Below the pieces are notes generated by a model. That model saw nothing but the letters and a program-made list of their open reading frames with translations. It searched no databases and had not been told where the DNA came from. From positions 640,338 through 704,337 of the forward strand of contig NC_022198.1 of the NCBI RefSeq assembly GCF_000590555.1: DNA of 64,000 bases, read 5' to 3'. The position numbers were made by a program, and so were the translations under genes. Positions 8,207 to 17,273 of this stretch are shown piece after piece. The DNA comes from Corynebacterium argentoratense DSM 44202. GTDB lineage: Bacteria > Actinomycetota > Actinomycetes > Mycobacteriales > Mycobacteriaceae. Numbering within the stretch: position 1 is the first letter of the stretch; each line of letters begins with the position of its first letter.

Positions 8207-8596
8207 CTAACAACGCACGAACACAACCACAACACGCACACACCAATCGATGGGCCACCCACCCGCGATGAACCCGCGATGAACCCGCGCACCCCGACGC
8301 TCGCGAACCTCGCGGGGCAGCCGAGCACCCTGCTGGAGAGGTGTTTGTTTGCTTGCCTGTTCGTTGGCGCCTTGCTCCTTGGCGCTGGTTTGTGCGCTCT
8401 CGTTCGCAGTCGAGGGCTGGTCGGTTGCGGCCGTCTCTGCCGGAGACGGAAGACCGGTCAGCGTCCCGGCAGTAGGTTCCCCAGCGTTCTTCGGGGTGAT
8501 GGTCACCATCCCGCATGAACTCACGACAAGCCTCACCGTGCACAAGGACGCAACAGCTGACAGCCTCCTGGCGGCACCGACATTAAGCACTCGCAT
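8207..8596 (-). CDS. Possible small lipoprotein, 129 aa
   Basis: The ATG at 8596 has AGGA 8-11 nt upstream. The N-terminus (MRVLNVGAARRLSAVASLC) continues to a lipobox-like VSSC at residues 25-28, then a Thr/Ser/Pro/Ala/Gln-rich stretch as in actinobacterial lipoproteins. The last 35 residues, with WCVRVVVVFVRC, look unlike a secreted tail, so the gene may be truncated or spurious. It lies between rplY and prs, where a small secreted protein would not be surprising. The flanks 7683-8206 hold no other feature I can support. Confidence 0.35.
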   Translation of the reverse strand: MRVLNVGAARRLSAVASLCTVRLVVSSCGMVTITPKNAGEPTAGTLTGLPSPAETAATDQPSTANESAQTSAKEQGANEQASKQTPLQQGARLPREVRERRGARVHRGFIAGGWPIDWCVRVVVVFVRC

Positions 8597-8736
8597 AAGA
8601 CAATCCTAAGATGGAGCCGCAACCCATTGCCCCGCCTAAACCCCATAGCCCCAGCGTTCCGCACCTGGCACCCGGCCGCAACGCGTCGCCCGTGCGCGCG
8701 TTGGTCTGTCTCCGCAGTCGCCGCACCGCGTCAAGC

Positions 8737-8824
8737 GTGCACAGATTTCGGCAGCGAGCCCGTGGTTTTCGCGTTTTCCCAGGTCGAAAATTTTGAAGGA
8801 GGCTCGCTGCCGAAAAACGTGCAC
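8737..8824 (-). repeat. Hairpin repeat element, copy 3, inverted relative to copies 1 and 2
   Basis: Outer 6-bp arms GTGCAC and a 14-bp inner stem (8747-8760 with 8801-8814) flank a loop that reads, on the minus strand, TTCGACCTGGGAAAA. This matches the loop core of copies 1 and 2. Arm sequences differ from both other copies. Confidence 0.7.
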
Positions 8825-8867
8825 ACCCCAAGCATCCAACGTGTACACCCCAAGCATCCCCTGGCAT

Positions 8868-8900
8868 AAAAAAGTGGCCCCGCCGATGAGGCGGGACCAC
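8868..8900 (-). terminator. Terminator of the glmU-prs operon
   Basis: Arms GTGGCCCCGCC and GGCGGGACCAC (one mismatch) with a run of six A on the plus strand, i.e. a U-tract on the minus-strand transcript, 46 nt after the prs stop. Confidence 0.85.
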
Positions 8901-8945
8901 ACAGCGCACAACCTACAAAGGCAGTGCACAAGGCTCTACATAAAG

Positions 8946-9923
8946 CTAGGCCTGGCCCTCAAACAGGGTGGTCACAGAGCCGTTTTCGAAGATCTCACGG
9001 ATGGTCTTGGCCAGCAGCGGCGCAATCGACAGCACGGTCAGGTTGTCCCAGCCCTCAGTGTTCTGCGGCAGCGTATCGGTGGTTATAACTTCCTTCGCAC
9101 CGCACTGCGACAAACGCTCGCGAGCCGGATCAGAGAACACACCGTGGGTGCAGGCAATGATGACGTCCTTCGCACCGGCGTCGCGCAGAACACCAACGGC
9201 ACCTGCGATGGTTCCGCCGGTGTCGATCATGTCGTCGAGCAGGACACAGGTGCGGCCGGTGACATCACCGACGACACGGTTAGCAACAACCTGGTTGGCA
9301 ACATCCACGCTGCGGGTCTTGTGGACGAACGCCAGGGGAGCGTCGCCCAAAATGTTGGCCCACTTTTCGGCAACCTTCACGCGGCCAGCATCGGGGGAGA
9401 CCACAGCAATGTTGTCGAGGCTGTAGTTCTTCTTGATGTAGTCCGTCAGGATCGGCATGGCGTGCATGTGATCGACGGGGCCGTCGAAGAAGCCCTGGAT
9501 CTGGTCGGTGTGCAGGTCGACAGACACGATGCGGTCGGCACCAGCAGCGTAGAGCAGGTCGGCGACCAAGCGCGCGGAAATCGGCTCGCGGCCGCGGTGC
9601 TTCTTGTCCTGGCGGGCGTAGGGGTAGAAGGGCAGGATCGCGGTGATGCGCTTGGCGGAGCCGCGCTTTAGGGCGTCGATCATGATGAGCTGTTCCATCA
9701 GCCACTTGTTCAGCGGCTGGGTGTGGGACTGCAGGACGAAGGCGTCGCAGCCGCGGACGGATTCTTCGAAACGGACGAAGATCTCGCCGTTGGCGAAGTC
9801 CCGTGCGGTCATGGGGGTGAGGTCGATGCCAAGGTTCTTGGCGACGGCTTCACCGAGTTCGGGGTGTGCGCGCCCTGAGAAGAGCATCAGGTTGCGTTTG
9901 TTGTCCACCCAGTTGTCAGTCAT
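8946..9923 (-). CDS. prs: Ribose-phosphate pyrophosphokinase (PRPP synthetase)
   Basis: The enzyme makes PRPP from ribose 5-phosphate and ATP for nucleotide, His, Trp and (in these bacteria) arabinan precursor synthesis. The 325-residue product has the expected length, the FANGEIFVRF region near residue 45, the PRPP synthetase signature around DLHTDQIQGFF, and the PRPP-binding loop VLLDDMIDTGGT near residue 230. The ATG at 9923 is directly preceded by an in-frame GTG at 9926; an AGGAAGG overlapping the glmU stop could serve either. It is 14 nt downstream of glmU in the same operon. Confidence 0.97.
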   Translation of the reverse strand: MTDNWVDNKRNLMLFSGRAHPELGEAVAKNLGIDLTPMTARDFANGEIFVRFEESVRGCDAFVLQSHTQPLNKWLMEQLIMIDALKRGSAKRITAILPFYPYARQDKKHRGREPISARLVADLLYAAGADRIVSVDLHTDQIQGFFDGPVDHMHAMPILTDYIKKNYSLDNIAVVSPDAGRVKVAEKWANILGDAPLAFVHKTRSVDVANQVVANRVVGDVTGRTCVLLDDMIDTGGTIAGAVGVLRDAGAKDVIIACTHGVFSDPARERLSQCGAKEVITTDTLPQNTEGWDNLTVLSIAPLLAKTIREIFENGSVTTLFEGQA

Positions 9924-9937
9924 CACGTTCAGCCTTC

Positions 9938-11395
9938 CTACTGTTGTGCTCGCTGTTGTGCCCTAGCTGCGGCTTCGGCAGCGGGCGTGCCGGGGCGTTT
10001 GGCCTCGACCCATCCTTCAATATTGCGTTGTTTACCGCCGGACACGACGAGTGCCCCGGCCGGTACGTCTTCCCTGATCACTGTACCTGCGCCGGAGTAG
10101 GCGCCGTCGCCGACGGTGACTGGTGCGATAAACATCGTATCGGAGCCGGTGCGTACGTGATCCCCAATAGTGGTGTGGTGCTTGTTGACGCCGTCGTAGT
10201 TGACGAAGACGCTGGAGGCGCCAATGTTGGATTCTTCCCCGACGGTTGCATCACCAATGTAGGTGAGGTGCGGAACTTTCGAGCCGCGGCCGATCTTGGC
10301 GTTCTTCGCTTCGACGAATCCGCCGAGTTTGCCCTTTTCGCCGAGCTCGGTGCCGGGGCGGATGTAGGTGTAGGGGCCGACGGTGGCGTCTTTACCGATG
10401 ACGGACAGTGACCCATGCGTGCGGATGACGGATGCGCCTTCGTGGACTTCCATGTCGATGAGTGTGGTGTCGGGCCCGATTTCGCAGTTGTCCGCGATGG
10501 TGGTGCAGCCTTTGAGTTGGGTGCCGGGATGGATGATGACGTCGCGTCCGATCTCGACATCAATATCGATCCAGGTTGTGTCGGGGTCGATGATGGTGGC
10601 CCCGCCGCGCATGGCCTTTTCGCAGATGCGGCGGTTCATTTCTTTGCCCATGGCGGCGAGCTGTACGCGGTCGTTGACGCCGGCGACCAACGCGGCGTCA
10701 TCAAGTCGGTGGCCGCGGACGGTGCGGTCGAGTTCGCGGGCGATGCTGATGACATCGGTGAGGTAGAACTCGCCTTGGGCGTTGTTGGTGTCTAGGCGGG
10801 TGAGGGCGTGGCGGAGGAGTTCGGCGTCGAAGGCGTAGACACCAGAGTTGACTTCGGTGATGGCGCGGATGTCGTCGGTGGCGTCTTTTTCTTCGACGAT
10901 GCGCATGACTTCGCCGTCGACGGAGCGGACGATACGGCCGTAGCCGCGGGGTGCATCCACGGTGGCGGTGAGCACGGTGACGGCTGCGCGGGGTTTGGCG
11001 TTGTGTTCGGCGAGCAGGCCGGCGAGGGTGTCACTGTTGAGCATCGGCACGTCGGAGGTGGTGACCAGGACAGTGCCGTCGAAATCCTCGGGGAGTTCTG
11101 CGAGGCCGCAGGCGACGGCGTCACCGGTGCCGTTTTGCTGTTCCTGGGTGGCGGTGGCAACCGTATCTACCCCGTAGTCGCGCAGGGCTGCAGTTTCAGC
11201 GTCGATGGCTGGTAGGACTTGTTCGCGCCCGTGGCCCACAACAGTGATGAGGTGCTGGGGTTTCAGCCCGGCGGCGGCATGTAGTGCGTGGGCCAGCATG
11301 GTGCGGCCGGCTACGCTGTGCAGCATTTTGGGGGTGGTGGATTTCATTCTCGTGCCGGCACCGGCGGCGAGGATGACTACAGCGACATTGCTCAT
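9938..11395 (-). CDS. glmU: Bifunctional UDP-N-acetylglucosamine pyrophosphorylase / glucosamine-1-phosphate N-acetyltransferase
   Basis: GlmU makes UDP-GlcNAc for peptidoglycan. The 485-residue protein has the nucleotidyltransferase loop [11 protein letters not shown] at residues 9-19 and a C-terminal left-handed beta-helix, visible as hexapeptide repeats such as [15 protein letters not shown] and [13 protein letters not shown], ending with [10 protein letters not shown]. The start at 11395 puts the signature at the correct N-terminal place; the open frame runs upstream through the tRNA-Gln gene and is not coding there. It forms an operon with prs. Confidence 0.97.
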   Translation of the reverse strand: MSNVAVVILAAGAGTRMKSTTPKMLHSVAGRTMLAHALHAAAGLKPQHLITVVGHGREQVLPAIDAETAALRDYGVDTVATATQEQQNGTGDAVACGLAELPEDFDGTVLVTTSDVPMLNSDTLAGLLAEHNAKPRAAVTVLTATVDAPRGYGRIVRSVDGEVMRIVEEKDATDDIRAITEVNSGVYAFDAELLRHALTRLDTNNAQGEFYLTDVISIARELDRTVRGHRLDDAALVAGVNDRVQLAAMGKEMNRRICEKAMRGGATIIDPDTTWIDIDVEIGRDVIIHPGTQLKGCTTIADNCEIGPDTTLIDMEVHEGASVIRTHGSLSVIGKDATVGPYTYIRPGTELGEKGKLGGFVEAKNAKIGRGSKVPHLTYIGDATVGEESNIGASSVFVNYDGVNKHHTTIGDHVRTGSDTMFIAPVTVGDGAYSGAGTVIREDVPAGALVVSGGKQRNIEGWVEAKRPGTPAAEAAARAQQRAQQ

Positions 11396-11530
11396 AGACA
11401 GTGTGGCTCCGATCGCGAATTCGTCTGGTTGAACACGTTGAACACACACCACGGTACCCCTAACGCGAACTGCTCCCCAAAAGGTCGGCCACGGTGCGTG
11501 TCGGTTGCTTTTGGGGAGCAGGAGTGTTGC

Positions 11531-11601
11531 TTCCCCACCTGGACTCGAACCAAGAATGACGGTACCAAAAACCGTAGTGTTGCCAATTACACCATGGGGA
11601 A
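11531..11601 (-). tRNA. tRNA-Gln (anticodon TTG)
   Basis: The minus strand folds into a cloverleaf. The acceptor stem pairs TTCCCCA with TGGGGAA, the anticodon stem pairs ACGGT with ACCGT around loop TTTTGGT, and the T arm pairs CTTGG with CCAGG around TTCGAGT. The discriminator base is G, as expected for Gln. CCA is not encoded. It lies 135 nt upstream of glmU. Confidence 0.93.
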
Positions 11602-11689
11602 TTGCGCGAGTGCCTACGTATGCCACCTGTGAGGGGCGTTGCGGGCATTGCGCGCCTAAGACTATAGCTCACACTGTAGGGTCTTGTCT

Positions 11690-12298
11690 ATGGTTAGGCA
11701 GAGGATGTCGGGCTCTCAACGTCGTGAGCAGCTCATTAGTGTTGGTCGTAGTGTGTTTGCTGCGCGGGGTTATGACGCCGCGAGTGTTGAGGAAATTGCG
11801 GCGCGTGCGGGTGTCAGCAAGCCTGTGGTGTACGACCACTTTGGGGGCAAGGAGGGCTTGTATGCGGTGGTGGTGGACCGCGAGATGGTGCGTTTGCAGG
11901 AGGTGATTACCCAGGCGTTGGCTAAGGGGCGTAGCCGGACGCGTATTGAGCAGGCCGTGTTGGCTTTGTTGACGTATGTGGAGGAGCATACGGACGGTTT
12001 TCAGATTTTGGTGCGCGATGTGCCGCAAGGTGGGGATCGTGGTTATGCGACGTTGCTTAATGACGCCGTGGGGCAGGTGTCGCACATTTTGGGTGAGGCG
12101 TTCATGCGGTTGGGCCTGGATCCGGATACTGCGGTGTTGTATGGTCAGGCGCTGGTGGGGATGGTCAGTATGACTGCGCAGTGGTGGTTGGATGTGCGTA
12201 CTCCTGATAAGGAGGCCGTGGCTGCCCACATCGTTAACCTATGCTGGAATGGTTTGGCCCGGATGGAGTCGCATCCGGTGTTGTCTGAAGATCTTTAA
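11690..12298 (+). CDS. TetR-family regulator (Rv1019-like)
   Basis: The 202-residue product has a TetR DNA-binding domain with FAARGYDAASVEEIAARAGV and the recognition helix SKPVVYDHFGGKEGLY (about residues 25-60). The rest is a helical ligand domain. The same gene lies between glmU and mfd in mycobacteria (Rv1019). It ends 11 nt before mfd and may be cotranscribed with it. ATG 11690 is chosen; a TTG two codons earlier and an ATG at 11705 are alternatives. The ligand is unknown. Confidence 0.88.
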   Translation: MVRQRMSGSQRREQLISVGRSVFAARGYDAASVEEIAARAGVSKPVVYDHFGGKEGLYAVVVDREMVRLQEVITQALAKGRSRTRIEQAVLALLTYVEEHTDGFQILVRDVPQGGDRGYATLLNDAVGQVSHILGEAFMRLGLDPDTAVLYGQALVGMVSMTAQWWLDVRTPDKEAVAAHIVNLCWNGLARMESHPVLSEDL

Positions 12299-12309
12299 GG
12301 ATTGTTGTT

Positions 12310-15300
12310 GTGACTGCTGCTTTCTCTATGGCTGTGAAGGCTCCGTTGTCGGGGTTGTTGAAGGCTGTGGCCTCGTCGACGACGTTTAAGGGCATTGTCC
12401 CGAATTTGGATGAGCAGCGGTTGGCGATTACTGGCCCTGAGCAGGTGCGCCCGTGGCTTGTTGGTGTGATGGCGGGTGCGCAGGATAGGCCGGTGTTGGT
12501 TGTTACGGCTAATGGTCGTGAGGCGGAGGATCTGGCGTCGGAGTTGTCTTCGATGTTGGGGGATGTGGTGGATTTGTTTCCTAGTTGGGAGACGTTGCCG
12601 CATGAGCGTTTGAGCCCGGGGGTGGACATTGTTGGTCATCGTGCGCGTGTACTGGATCGGTTGGGTGCCGGACAGTGTCGTGTGGTTGTGGCGGCAGCTA
12701 GGGCGTTGAGCCAGCCCATTGTCGACACTGCGATCAAGGTGATCGAGTTGCGCGTTGATCAGGAGTGCCTTGGCCTGGCGGATCGTTTGACGCATGCGGG
12801 TTATCATCATGTGGATTTGGTGGCTAAGCGCGGCGAGTTCGCGACCCGCGGCGGCATTATTGACGTGTTTCCGACCACCGCTGATTTCCCTGTCCGCGTG
12901 GAGTTTTGGGGCGATGAGGTATCAGACCTCCGCCCGTTTTCCGTCGCCGATCAGCGCACGTTAACGCTCCCTGAGGGTGAGGAGTTACGCGAGGTTCAGG
13001 TCTACCCCTGCCGCACCCTATTAATTGATGACGCCGTGTCGGCTCGCGCCCAGGATTTGGCACGCGAGCACGCCGGCAACCCGTCGTTGGCGGAGCTGCT
13101 GACCAAGATCGGAGAGGGGATGTACACCGATGGAATGGAAACCCTCATCCCCGCACTGACGGATGCCGAATATCGGACCCTGCCTCAGCTGCTGCCCGAG
13201 GGCTCTTACACGGTGGTCGTGGCGCCGGAAAAAGTACGAACACGCATCCACGACCTGCAGCAAACCGATGAAGAATTCCTGGCGGCAGCCTGGGAAGCCG
13301 CAGCGATGGGCGCAGAGGGACCGATCGCGACGTCAACACTGGATTTGTCGGCAGCAAGCTACCGCAGCCTTGAATCGCTGGAACGCAACGCCATGGAACG
13401 CGGCGGGCACTATTGGACACTAGACCCCACGGGCATGGGGGCAACCCTGGACCACGAGTCCGGGAACTTCCTGCCGCTTGAGCCCCAACTGCCGCCGGCA
13501 CCGCACGGTGATCTCAAAGCCATCGAAGCGCTGATGGCCACCCTGAAGGCGCACACGCATGATGGGGGAGCCGCAGCATTTATCGCGCCGGCAGCCGCAA
13601 CCATCAAACGCATGAAGCAGCGCTTCACCGAGGCGGGCATCCCCACCTACGTGCCCTCCAAACCTAGCGCGCCTAAGCCAGGGCACGTCACCTTGTATCA
13701 CGCACTCAACCACGCCGGCATCATCGCGGACAATGCCAAAGGCTACGCAGCGCCACTGGTGGTCATCACCGAAACCGACCTGACCGGCAACCGCGTCGGC
13801 GACCTCACCGGTGCGAAACGACGCCCCGCCCGCAAACGACACAAAGTCGACCCACTGGCGCTGCAAACCGGCGATCTTGTCGTCCACGACACCCACGGCA
13901 TCGGGCGTTTTGTGAAGATGACCGAACGCACCATCACTGCTGGAGACGAGACCTCCCGCCGCGAATATGTCGTGCTTGAATACGCCCCTTCGCGCCGCGG
14001 CGGCCCGCCAGACCAGCTCTACGTCCCCATGGACTCGCTGGACATGCTGTCCCGATACGTCGGCGGCGAAAGCCCAGCACTGTCCAAAATGGGCGGATCG
14101 GATTGGAAAAACACCAAAAAGAAAGCCCGCGCCGCAGTTCGCGAAATCGCCGGTGAACTGGTCGAACTCTACGCCAAGCGCCAAGCCGCACCCGGGCATG
14201 CCTTCGCGCCGGACACCCCATGGCAGCGCGAAATGGAAGACAACTTCCCCTTCGTCGAAACCGAAGACCAAATGCTGGCCATCGACGCAGTCAAAGAAGA
14301 CATGGAAAAACCCGTGCCGATGGACCGCGTCGTCATCGGCGACGTCGGATACGGCAAAACCGAAGTGGCTGTCCGCGCAGCATTCAAAGCAGTCCAGGAC
14401 GGCAAGCAAGTCGCGGTGTTGGTCCCCACCACGCTGCTCGCCCAGCAGCACCTCGCCACCTTCACCAGCCGCACAGAAGGCTTCCCCCTGACGATCCGCG
14501 GCCTGTCTCGGTTCACCAGCACACGCGAAGCCAAAGAAACCCTCGCCGGCCTGGCTGACGGCACCGTCGACATAGTCATCGGTACCCACCGGTTGCTGCA
14601 AACCGGCGTGCAGTGGAAAAACCTTGGCCTGGTCGTCGTCGATGAAGAGCAGCGCTTCGGTGTGGAACACAAGGAGCACATCAAAGCACTGCGCTCCGCC
14701 GTGGACATGCTCACCATGTCCGCGACCCCCATCCCGCGCACCCTGGAAATGTCGATGGCGGGCATCCGAGAAATGTCCACCATCCTCACCCCACCAGAAG
14801 ACCGCCACCCCGTGCTCACCTATGTCGGTCAGCAGGAAGAAAAACACATCGCGGCGTCAATACGCAGAGAATTACTGCGCGATGGCCAGGTGTTCTATGT
14901 ACACAACAAGGTCAAAACCATCGACAAACGTGCCAGGGAGCTGCGCGACCTTGTGCCGGAAGCGCGAATTGTCGTCGCACACGGCCAGATGAGCGAGGAA
15001 CAACTCGAGCAAACCGTCCAAGGCTTCTGGAACCGCGAATACGACGTGCTGGTGTGCACCACCATCGTCGAAACCGGCCTAGATATTTCCAACGCCAACA
15101 CCCTGATCGTGGAAAACGCCCACCACATGGGCCTATCGCAGCTACACCAGCTGCGCGGACGCGTGGGCCGATCCCGTGAACGCGGATACGCCTACTTCCT
15201 CTACCCCAAAGGCGCGATCCTAAGCGAAAACTCCTACGACCGCCTGGCCACCATCGCCCAAAACAATGATCTGGGTGCTGGCATGGCCGTGGCGATGAAA

Positions 15301-15924
15301 GACCTCGAAATGCGCGGTGCCGGCAATGTGCTTGGTGCCGAGCAATCCGGCCACATCGCAGGCGTCGGCTTCGACCTGTACATGCGGCTTGTTGGTGACG
15401 CCGTGCAGGCCTACCGTGCGCTCGCCGACGGAACGCCCGTCGACGGAACCGATAAGGAGCCCCGGGAAATCCGCATCGACCTACCCGTCGACGCGCACAT
15501 TCCAGAGCAGTATGTGGCATCAGAACGCCTGCGCCTGGAGATCTATCGCAAGCTCGCCCAGTCCAACACCGATGACGACCTGGATCTTATCGCCGAGGAA
15601 CTCATCGACCGCTACGGGCCTCTACCCACCGAGGTCAGCAGATTATTCAGTCTCGCCCAGCTGCGCAACAGCATCCGACCGCTCGGGGTGAACGATGTCG
15701 GCGTGCAAGGCACCCGCATCAAGATGCACCCGGTGGAACTGCCGGATTCCCGCCAAGTCCGGCTCAAGCGTTTGTTCCCCGGGGCCACCTATCGTGCCGC
15801 TGCGAAAACAGTGGTGCTTCCCTTCCCGAAGACCGGCAACAAAATCACCGACCCCACCCTGCGCGACGTCGAACTACTCCAATGGGTGGGAGAGACCGCG
15901 CAGGCCTTACTGGGTGTCGACTAG
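12310..15924 (+). CDS. mfd: Transcription-repair coupling factor
   Basis: Mfd removes RNA polymerase stalled at DNA lesions and recruits UvrA. The 1204-residue protein starts with GTG at 12310, just after the TetR gene. Seen in order: a UvrB-homology N-terminal region (FPSWETLPHERLSPG near residue 90), an RNA-polymerase-interacting domain (GDLVVHDTHGIGRF near 520), Walker A GDVGYGKTE at about 677, DEEQ at 778, motif III MSATPIPRTL near 805, motif VI QLRGRVGRS near 945, and a C-terminal TRCF domain. Early codon use is T/G-rich and later codons are C-ending, a gradient within the gene. Confidence 0.97.
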   Translation: MTAAFSMAVKAPLSGLLKAVASSTTFKGIVPNLDEQRLAITGPEQVRPWLVGVMAGAQDRPVLVVTANGREAEDLASELSSMLGDVVDLFPSWETLPHERLSPGVDIVGHRARVLDRLGAGQCRVVVAAARALSQPIVDTAIKVIELRVDQECLGLADRLTHAGYHHVDLVAKRGEFATRGGIIDVFPTTADFPVRVEFWGDEVSDLRPFSVADQRTLTLPEGEELREVQVYPCRTLLIDDAVSARAQDLAREHAGNPSLAELLTKIGEGMYTDGMETLIPALTDAEYRTLPQLLPEGSYTVVVAPEKVRTRIHDLQQTDEEFLAAAWEAAAMGAEGPIATSTLDLSAASYRSLESLERNAMERGGHYWTLDPTGMGATLDHESGNFLPLEPQLPPAPHGDLKAIEALMATLKAHTHDGGAAAFIAPAAATIKRMKQRFTEAGIPTYVPSKPSAPKPGHVTLYHALNHAGIIADNAKGYAAPLVVITETDLTGNRVGDLTGAKRRPARKRHKVDPLALQTGDLVVHDTHGIGRFVKMTERTITAGDETSRREYVVLEYAPSRRGGPPDQLYVPMDSLDMLSRYVGGESPALSKMGGSDWKNTKKKARAAVREIAGELVELYAKRQAAPGHAFAPDTPWQREMEDNFPFVETEDQMLAIDAVKEDMEKPVPMDRVVIGDVGYGKTEVAVRAAFKAVQDGKQVAVLVPTTLLAQQHLATFTSRTEGFPLTIRGLSRFTSTREAKETLAGLADGTVDIVIGTHRLLQTGVQWKNLGLVVVDEEQRFGVEHKEHIKALRSAVDMLTMSATPIPRTLEMSMAGIREMSTILTPPEDRHPVLTYVGQQEEKHIAASIRRELLRDGQVFYVHNKVKTIDKRARELRDLVPEARIVVAHGQMSEEQLEQTVQGFWNREYDVLVCTTIVETGLDISNANTLIVENAHHMGLSQLHQLRGRVGRSRERGYAYFLYPKGAILSENSYDRLATIAQNNDLGAGMAVAMKDLEMRGAGNVLGAEQSGHIAGVGFDLYMRLVGDAVQAYRALADGTPVDGTDKEPREIRIDLPVDAHIPEQYVASERLRLEIYRKLAQSNTDDDLDLIAEELIDRYGPLPTEVSRLFSLAQLRNSIRPLGVNDVGVQGTRIKMHPVELPDSRQVRLKRLFPGATYRAAAKTVVLPFPKTGNKITDPTLRDVELLQWVGETAQALLGVD

Positions 15925-15948
15925 ACGCGACTAGGGAGACAACGACAA

Positions 15949-15984
15949 AGCGCTCCACCCACAAGTTTTCATGGGTGGAGCGCT
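15949..15984. terminator. Bidirectional terminator between mfd and efeB
   Basis: Perfect 13-bp arms AGCGCTCCACCCA (15949-15961) and its complement (15972-15984) between two convergent genes. Confidence 0.85.
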
Positions 15985-16013
15985 CGGTACAGCGGTGGCC
16001 TTAAGCCTGTCGT

Positions 16014-17258
16014 TTAAGTAAACAGGGTTTGGCCCCACCACTGCGAGTTATTCCGCGTGCCCGGAGGGCAGGCGAAAATCGCTGAGGATTCGTAGCGGAC
16101 GTACTCATTCATCTTGTCGTTTTTCGACAAGTTGTTCTGAATCGTGATGAAATCCCGATCCGGATCAGCAACGAAAGCGATGAAGAACAACCCTGCGTTC
16201 AAGTGGCCGAAGCCATCCGAACCATCCACAAAGTTGTAGCCGCGGCGCAACATCCGGCCACCATCGTTTTGAGAAAAGTGAGCCAGACGCGCGTGGGCGT
16301 CATTGGGGATGATGGGGCCCTCCGTGCCGACGTACTCGTCCAAGGGTAACTCGTCGAATTCGTCCTCGCGGCCCAAGGGGGCCCCGCTGCGCTTGTCGCG
16401 CCCGAAGGTGGCCTCCTGTTCCGCCAAGATTTGACGATCCCAGTTCTCAATGAGCATGCGGATGCGGCGGGTGATCAGGAACGTGCCGCCATCCATCCAC
16501 GAGGGCTGTTTGACCCACACGTGCTCGTCGATGAGCTTGGTGTACTCGGACTTTAGGTTGTTGGTGCCATCTTTAAACCCGAACAGGTTACGCGGCGTCT
16601 TCTGCGCACTGGAGGTGGAAGAGGTGCGGCCGAAACCCAGCTGCGACCAACGAATCACGACCATGCCGACACCGGCCTTAGCCAGAACACGCACCGCGTG
16701 AACCGCGACCTGGGGGTCGTCGGCGCACGCCTGGATGCACAAATCACCGCGGGATTGCTCGGCAACCAGTTGGTCGCCGGGGAAGTGCGGCAGATCCCGC
16801 AACTGTTCGGGCTTTTTGGATGCTAAACCGAAACGGTCGTCAAACAACGAGGGGCCGAAGCCCACCGTGATCGTCAGGTTTGATGGAGGAAGGTCGAGTG
16901 CTTCGCCAGTGTCCTGGGGGACTGCAACATCACCGAGGCCGGTGGCGCCGTCCTCAACAGCCTCTTTACCTGCGGACATACGGCGGGCCATAACTGTCCA
17001 CTTCTTCAACAACTCGATCAGGTCCTCACGCGTTGTGCCTTCGAGAACATCGAAAGCAACAAAGTGCATGCGGTCCTGCGCAGGCGTCACAATGCCAGCC
17101 TGATGGGCACCATTGAAGGGAACAATCTGCGAACTATTTCCCGCATGGGCTTTGGGCTCGGAGGAGTCTGCGGGCATCGCAGCGAAACCTGCGACACCGG
17201 CAACACCCAAGCCCGCGCCTGTGAGGAAACCACGGCGGGACAGAGACTTTTCGTTCAT
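16014..17258 (-). CDS. efeB: Deferrochelatase / DyP-type haem peroxidase EfeB
   Basis: The start at 17258 gives 414 residues with a twin-arginine signal (SRRGFLTGAGLGVAGVAGFA, residues 7-26), so the folded haem protein is exported by Tat. The family motif GFKDGT and a C-terminal haem-binding region follow. EfeB belongs to the EfeUOB iron uptake system and has been proposed to oxidise ferrous iron or take iron from haem. It follows efeO by 15 nt. An in-frame ATG four codons earlier is less likely because the RR motif sits better from 17258. Confidence 0.93.
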   Translation of the reverse strand: MNEKSLSRRGFLTGAGLGVAGVAGFAAMPADSSEPKAHAGNSSQIVPFNGAHQAGIVTPAQDRMHFVAFDVLEGTTREDLIELLKKWTVMARRMSAGKEAVEDGATGLGDVAVPQDTGEALDLPPSNLTITVGFGPSLFDDRFGLASKKPEQLRDLPHFPGDQLVAEQSRGDLCIQACADDPQVAVHAVRVLAKAGVGMVVIRWSQLGFGRTSSTSSAQKTPRNLFGFKDGTNNLKSEYTKLIDEHVWVKQPSWMDGGTFLITRRIRMLIENWDRQILAEQEATFGRDKRSGAPLGREDEFDELPLDEYVGTEGPIIPNDAHARLAHFSQNDGGRMLRRGYNFVDGSDGFGHLNAGLFFIAFVADPDRDFITIQNNLSKNDKMNEYVRYESSAIFACPPGTRNNSQWWGQTLFT

Positions 17259-17273
17259 GACGACCCTCATCTA

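Noticed and set aside
8946..9671. Long plus-strand frames across prs, and similar ones across glmU and glpX
   Set aside because: They are shadows of well-supported genes on the other strand.
13420..14847. 475-codon open frame antisense to mfd
   Set aside because: It is a GC-rich shadow of mfd codons, with low-complexity Gly/Asp/Val/Phe composition and no family motifs or ribosome site.
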